From Ascidia mentula (Eukaryota > Chordata > Ascidiacea > Phlebobranchia > Ascidiidae): a stretch of 64,000 nucleotides of DNA. Both the position numbers and the translations under genes were made by a program. How positions within the stretch are numbered: the stretch's first letter is position 1; every line of letters begins with the position of its first letter. The notes under the pieces are model-generated. The model ran no database searches. It was not told the DNA's origin and saw only the letters and a list, made by a program, of their open reading frames with translations. The stretch spans positions 9,731,001-9,795,000 of the forward strand of contig OX387197.1 in NCBI GenBank assembly GCA_947561715.1. Direction: 5' to 3'. This document shows, one piece after another, positions 59,567 through 64,000 of the stretch.

Positions 59567-60401
59567 CTGGTGGCTGTGTGATAATGAGTAACAAACATTT
59601 TAAAAATTTTTAGAGTGTCGTATTATTCGTTTGAAATATGAATGCTTGCTTTCAAACCTCAAAGTTGAATAATACACCAATGGGCCAAACTGCAATATAG
59701 CCCATGAATAATGAAGCATATAATGATGCTTCGGACGAAGTGTTACATGTAAAGTTTGAAACCATGACCATTCCTTTTTTAACCAGCAAAAATTCTAAGA
59801 AACTTAACAGTAGCTGTAATCTGTTACAAAACATATATTTATAAATTACACTACGAAGTACAAATAGTGCTACTCACCAACAACTTCCAAGTTCCAACCA
59901 TCGGAAAACAAAACCAGAAGACCACGCCAAGTCTTTCCCGCCGAAGCTTACATTGACCCCTCACCTATAATTACGTCATACGGAACATAGAAACATTTGA
60001 CGGATGAGTCAAAGTGCTAGGATAACTAAAAACGCACCGTGCTAACAGTACTGACTACATTAGCAGTATTGTCTCCATTAAAAAAGAGAAATATCCAATT
60101 ATTTTCAACAATATCGCCATAAAAGCAAAAAAGTTTGACCAGGTGTAATTATTTTCTTGTTCGGATCGGACAGTTTGAATCTGACCGGAAGTATTTAAAA
60201 CAGTAAAAAAATGAATCTGTCTGCCAAAACAACAATAAATTGGATGAAATATACTTTAGCAGACTGCTATAAACAATACAAGAATCTCCCGTAAAATATA
60301 ATATAATTCACTGGTTATATGCTGTAAAATGTTTTACAAATATGTTTCGTAAAATTTTACGGCGTCGAAAGCGGTAAAATTTACGAAAATTTTTAACAGT
60401 G

Positions 60402-61457
60402 TAACATGTTAGCAACTGCCGCCGTAGAACATAAAGGTTGTATCTTACATCATTAGTTTTCAATGTGTTATAGACATACAAATCTCAGAGACATGGTCAG
60501 AACAATCTTTTAAGTCAATTTTTTGCTTAGGAGAGATTGACCGAATATACAATACAAAATGAATGTGCACTTTTCCCATCCCATTTGCACAAATTTAAAC
60601 AAAACGTTTTGCTGCTTGCCGCCAAAAAAGCAGAAGATTCAAAAACGTGGGGGTATCTGAAGCCTGCAACCTATTTTAGCGCCCAGTGCGATGACGAGTG
60701 AGCGACTGTTTTTTAACCTTTCCACAAAACGCATTGTTGTTCGAGGCAAAATATCACATCCTTACAACAAGCTGACGTAATAAGCCAACTACAAATTCCA
60801 AAGATGTCTTGATACGTACTAACAACTGATTGAGCATCTGTGTTCACTCAGTCATTAAATTTATCGTCAGGTATAAATGATTCCTGGACCACATATTTAT
60901 CAACCATAGCAACTGCCCTGTTTCCAAAGACGTAATAAACAAACCTATAGATTACAACGGATAAAACTGAGTAAAAACATATATTTACACACAAGGCGCA
61001 AAATAAAAAAAACTATGTTGACCTTTTGTGAAACAGGCGGCAACAAGCAGTGGCAGGAATAAAATCAGTGGTTTCACGCCGAAACAGCGAGTTCCAAATA
61101 ACAATTGGATTCTAAATACAAACGGTACAAGGAATTACTCGCCTTGTTGCACATCCACTACTTGAAAACCTATATTTGTCGAAGAGGTTTTTTGCAACCA
61201 CAAAAGCTAGACCAATATTGCACTTTTCTCCACGTTGCATTTTGAAACAATGGATCGACATAAGCAAAACAGAACATGCGCCAAAAAGAAAAAAACTTTT
61301 GATTTGTGTATCGTATGGCTGCATAATAATGTGAGTATTTATGATTGTTGAATCATAGTAGTCATGATAGAGTTTCAGCAAATATTTGCGATCAAGAGTG
61401 TTTCAATGATTTTCTGAAGTTCTGGATATTAATCCTCAAGGGTAATCAACGCTGTAT
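60402..61457. other. Intergenic between the TIR element and the CYP-J pseudogene
   Basis: About 1 kb, AT-rich, with no gene. It should contain the 3' flank of CYP-J. Nothing else is seen. Confidence 0.5.
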
Positions 61458-61988
61458 TTATCGTTCATTGGCCACAACTTCGTATTCACACGGTGAAAAC
61501 ATAGTTCCTTTAGAACCTTTATCAATATCAGGAAGATTTCCAGGTACAGGGAAAAATTCAAACTTTTGGACCATTGAAATCAAAAATATAAAAAGTTCAA
61601 TTTCAGCAAAAGGTTTTGCTAGGCATTGTCGTGGCCCAATTGAAAACGGTATGACGTACTTTGATTACATGAATCGGCCGTCGGAATCTAGGTGGCGCTC
61701 TGGTTTGAACTTTTCTGCTTCATCCCACAAGTTTGGGTCGTTATTTACTGCCCAGAGGTTAGGAATAACCTGCAACAAAATTTTGAGCTTGTTTTCTTTC
61801 TGGATGTAATCATTGATCTTACTGTGGTGTCTTTCGGAATAAAATATTTTCCCAAATTCGTATCAGCGGATGTTGAATGATGCACGCCTAAAGGACCCAA
61901 AGTACGGTATCTCATAACCTCCTGGATGAATGCAGAAACGTAAGGCATGTCGTCTTTCAATGACATTGCCGGCTTGCCACTTTCACCT

Positions 61989-62212
61989 GATAAAGAATAG
62001 GCCCATTAGAAAGTGCTTGTATGTTATGGATCTATCGCACTAAAGTGTACAACACATTTAAAGGTTGCCTCCATTTGCTTTAAAATTATTTCTTTAAATT
62101 GATAAAGAATGGGTCGATTTGAAAGTGCTTATATGTTATGGATCTATCGCACTACAGTGTACAACACATTTAAAGCTTGCCTCCAATTACTTTAAAATTA
62201 TTTCTTTAAATT
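61989..62212. repeat. 112-bp tandem duplication in a CYP-J intron
   Basis: Two adjacent copies (61989-62100 and 62101-62212) starting GATAAAGAAT and sharing TATGTTATGGATCTATCGCA. They differ at roughly ten positions. Both lie in the intron between the exons ending at 61986 and starting at 62259. Confidence 0.85.
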
Positions 62213-63274
62213 GTTACAAAATATCGAATCCTGTACAAACAGTGTATACTAATTTTACCAAAAACTTTGATAATTTCTCTATACAACTTTTCTTGGGCTT
62301 CCGGATAATGGACAAGACAAACAATGGACCAGGCAAGAAAACTTGCTAATGTTTCTGTGCCGGCCACAAACAAATCTCGTATGTAGTGAAGCAGCTGCAT
62401 ATGCTGCAAAAAGAATCAGTTTGTAGCTATTTGTTAAGTGTGGTGCGTATTCAATTACTTCAAGTTAGAAAAGTGAAAATTCTCACAGTGAAAGTGTCCT
62501 TGCCCTCTCGCATCTCCACAAGAAAAGCGTCGATAAAATCACGCAAGTCATCTTTCTGGAAATCTTCCTCGTGCTCTTTTACTTTTTTTTTCAAATAGAC
62601 CTGCAATAGAAACACAAGTAACTTACATGGAAATGATTGTGGGACGCCATGCTGGAGAAACTTACAGCAACGTAACCAACATCGTTTACTTTCCTTGCCA
62701 TGTCATTACCCTTTTCACATTTTTAGCAAATATAATTCAAAGTCTGTTGGCACTTTTCACAACAACTTTTATATTTTGTACCAAAGAGAAGTAAAAGTAT
62801 GCATGGGTAGGTTAACTAAAACAATTTAAATGTTTTGTTTCGAAAGTTATCGACTAACTTATTTCAGTATTGATATCCTCGACAAGTTCTTTCAAGTACC
62901 CGGAAAAAGGTGGAATGTATTGCAACACCGGGGCGAATAGAAGCATGCTCAATACGCGTGTCACTTTCGGATCTATCACCCTTAAAATTTCATTGTTTGT
63001 GGATTTATGATCAATTTTTAGTTAACATAATAATTTGCGCTTATAAGCACTTATTTCAACACCAACCATTTCTTCACCAAGTCAAATAAATTGATGAACT
63101 CTGGATCGTTGTATTGGAAGCGGCTTCCAAATACAACCTTGCATGTCAGATTTGCAATAGCCCTCTCCATGTGTCCCTATACATGGAGATTACGTTTATT
63201 GATATATATGAGCATTTTGGCATTACTAAATCCAAGTTTATGTGCGGCTTATAAAATAAGTGTTGGCTCTAGAG

Positions 63275-63766
63275 CAGTGGTTCCCAAAGTGGGCGGCAGC
63301 ACCCCCCTGGGGGCGTTTGTAAACGTACGGGGTCACTGGAGACTAAATGGGCGATTGGGGGGCGCTTGGTGACATGGCAAATTTTCTCTTATAGCGGAAG
63401 TCTGTGTTTCCCAACCGGTGGTACGTTTACCACTAGTGGTATGCGACCGCATTTCGGGTGGTACGCGAGCACCTTTCCGTAATTATCTTAGTTCTTACTT
63501 GGTGGAATGTGCGTTTAGCGCATTCACCACTCTTTTAGATGGAAAAAGAAATCTTCCTGATATCGACAATTGAGGAGAATTACGATTGTTATTGTCCGAC
63601 ATGAAACTTAATATTGAGAAATTGGTGTCATTGTACTAACCTCACCCATCACATTAATTTACAAGCAACAAATAAATTCGTTGTGTTTTTTGTCTGGTCT
63701 GTTGGGCGTTGTTAAATGACCAAGGTGTTTGGGGGTCAGTGCAGAAAAAAAGTTTGAGAAACACTG
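63275..63766. mobile_element. hAT-type MITE in a CYP-J intron
   Basis: The element is 492 bp and non-coding. Its ends are inverted (CAGTGGTTCCCAAAGTGGG at the left; CAGTGTTTCTCAAACTTT at the right, read on the opposite strand). It is flanked by 8-bp direct repeats CTCTAGAG (63267-63274) and CTTTAGAG (63767-63774) with one mismatch, as expected for hAT elements. A second hAT-like start (GTTTCCCAACCGGTGG) near 63408 suggests a nested or composite structure. Confidence 0.8.
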
Positions 63767-64000
63767 CTTTAGAGAATAATCGATGCAAGACAATACTTGA
63801 TTTTTCGCCAAATGTGTTATTTTACCTTAGATCAAAGCACACAAACCTAGGTTTTGTTATCAATTTATAGTTAAATTCGCTAAATAGGTTTCATGTTACA
63901 TTTTGCAATTGTGTGTAATAGCTCTTCAGGATCGTTAACAGATTTGTTTACTTTTATAAAGAAAGGTTTTCCTTGATGTTTTCTAATTTCTTCGTTCATG

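Larger units (their letters stand above)
56096..60401. mobile_element. 4.3-kb TIR-bounded DNA element carrying a SAM-like gene
   Basis: The left end starts CACTGTTAAAAAAATTTAC. The right end, on the opposite strand, starts CACTGTTAAAAATTTTCG. Both are followed by CGTAAATTTTAC-type palindromes. TA flanks each side (56094-56095 and 60402-60403), consistent with a 2-bp target duplication. Between the ends lie a 34-bp minisatellite, a seven-exon minus-strand gene with a SAM-like domain, and the C-terminal part of a second gene. I see no known transposase. It may be a non-autonomous element carrying passenger genes, or an element whose mobility protein I do not recognise. The inverted ends are short and imperfect beyond about 12 bp, so the boundaries need checking. 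Confidence 0.6.
61458..64000 (-). pseudogene. Cytochrome P450, CYP2-like (CYP-J), disabled and running off the right edge
   Basis: Exons 9 to 3 can be followed on the minus strand: 61769-61458, 61986-61823, 62403-62259, about 62602-62489, 62980-62859, 63176-63067, and 63952 to beyond 64000. Exons 1-2 lie outside the window. It is closest to CYP-I. I-helix AGTETLAS, K-helix EVMRYR and haem motif FSIGPRQCLA are recognisable. Exon 9 has an in-frame TAA just before SKYVIPF, where CYP-I has VKSNYVIPF. Exon 6 has one extra A in a run of nine, shifting the frame. Either change would remove the haem-binding Cys from the product. A hAT MITE sits in the intron 63177-63951. A homopolymer sequencing error could explain the exon-6 shift but not the stop. 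Confidence 0.8.

Overview
This looks like an AT-rich invertebrate chordate genome, most likely a tunicate (ascidian, Ciona-like). The genes have many small exons and short introns. The sas-6 protein is closest in layout to the vertebrate one, and the P450 genes keep the nine-exon, fixed-phase structure of vertebrate CYP2 genes. The species is an inference. All exon boundaries were read by eye from splice signals, reading frame and comparison between the paralogues in the window.

Layout. Positions 1.9-7.9 kb (minus strand) hold a complete SASS6 gene for the centriole cartwheel protein, with two hAT-like MITEs in its introns. At 8.8-11.5 kb (plus) is an ankyrin-repeat gene whose 5' end I could not find. 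At 12.2-14.6 kb (plus) is a medium-chain dehydrogenase/reductase that has the structural zinc loop but altered catalytic-zinc positions. From 16.8 kb to the right edge runs a cluster of clan-2 (CYP2-like) cytochrome P450 genes. CYP-A is on the plus strand. CYP-B to CYP-I are on the minus strand and read as intact. CYP-J at the right edge carries a premature stop and a frameshift. The letters are local labels used here. A truncated P450 pseudogene (47.4 kb) and a lone exon relic (30.2 kb) lie between the intact genes. B and C are a recent duplicate pair, and E-H are a second tandem series in which CYP-H looks like a mosaic of its neighbours.

Mobile DNA. A decayed Penelope-like element (GIY-YIG plus reverse-transcriptase fragments) lies at about 23.8-25.7 kb. 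Associated short repeats carry hammerhead self-cleaving ribozymes. Two copies have every core element: one in a 117-bp insertion with a 12-bp target-site duplication upstream of CYP-B, one in an intron of CYP-G. Stem I differs between them but stays paired. Three broken copies are also present. At 56.1-60.4 kb a 4.3-kb unit with CACTG-type inverted ends and TA flanks carries a 34-bp minisatellite of 22 units, an apparently intact seven-exon SAM-like gene, and part of a second gene. The ribozyme repeats and this two-gene unit are the most unusual content of the window.

Functional sense. The P450s should be ER-anchored monooxygenases of xenobiotic, lipid or steroid type; their substrates cannot be read from sequence. 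SASS6 and the ankyrin gene are divergently arranged and may share a promoter region. Nothing suggests that the genes left of 15 kb act together with the P450s.
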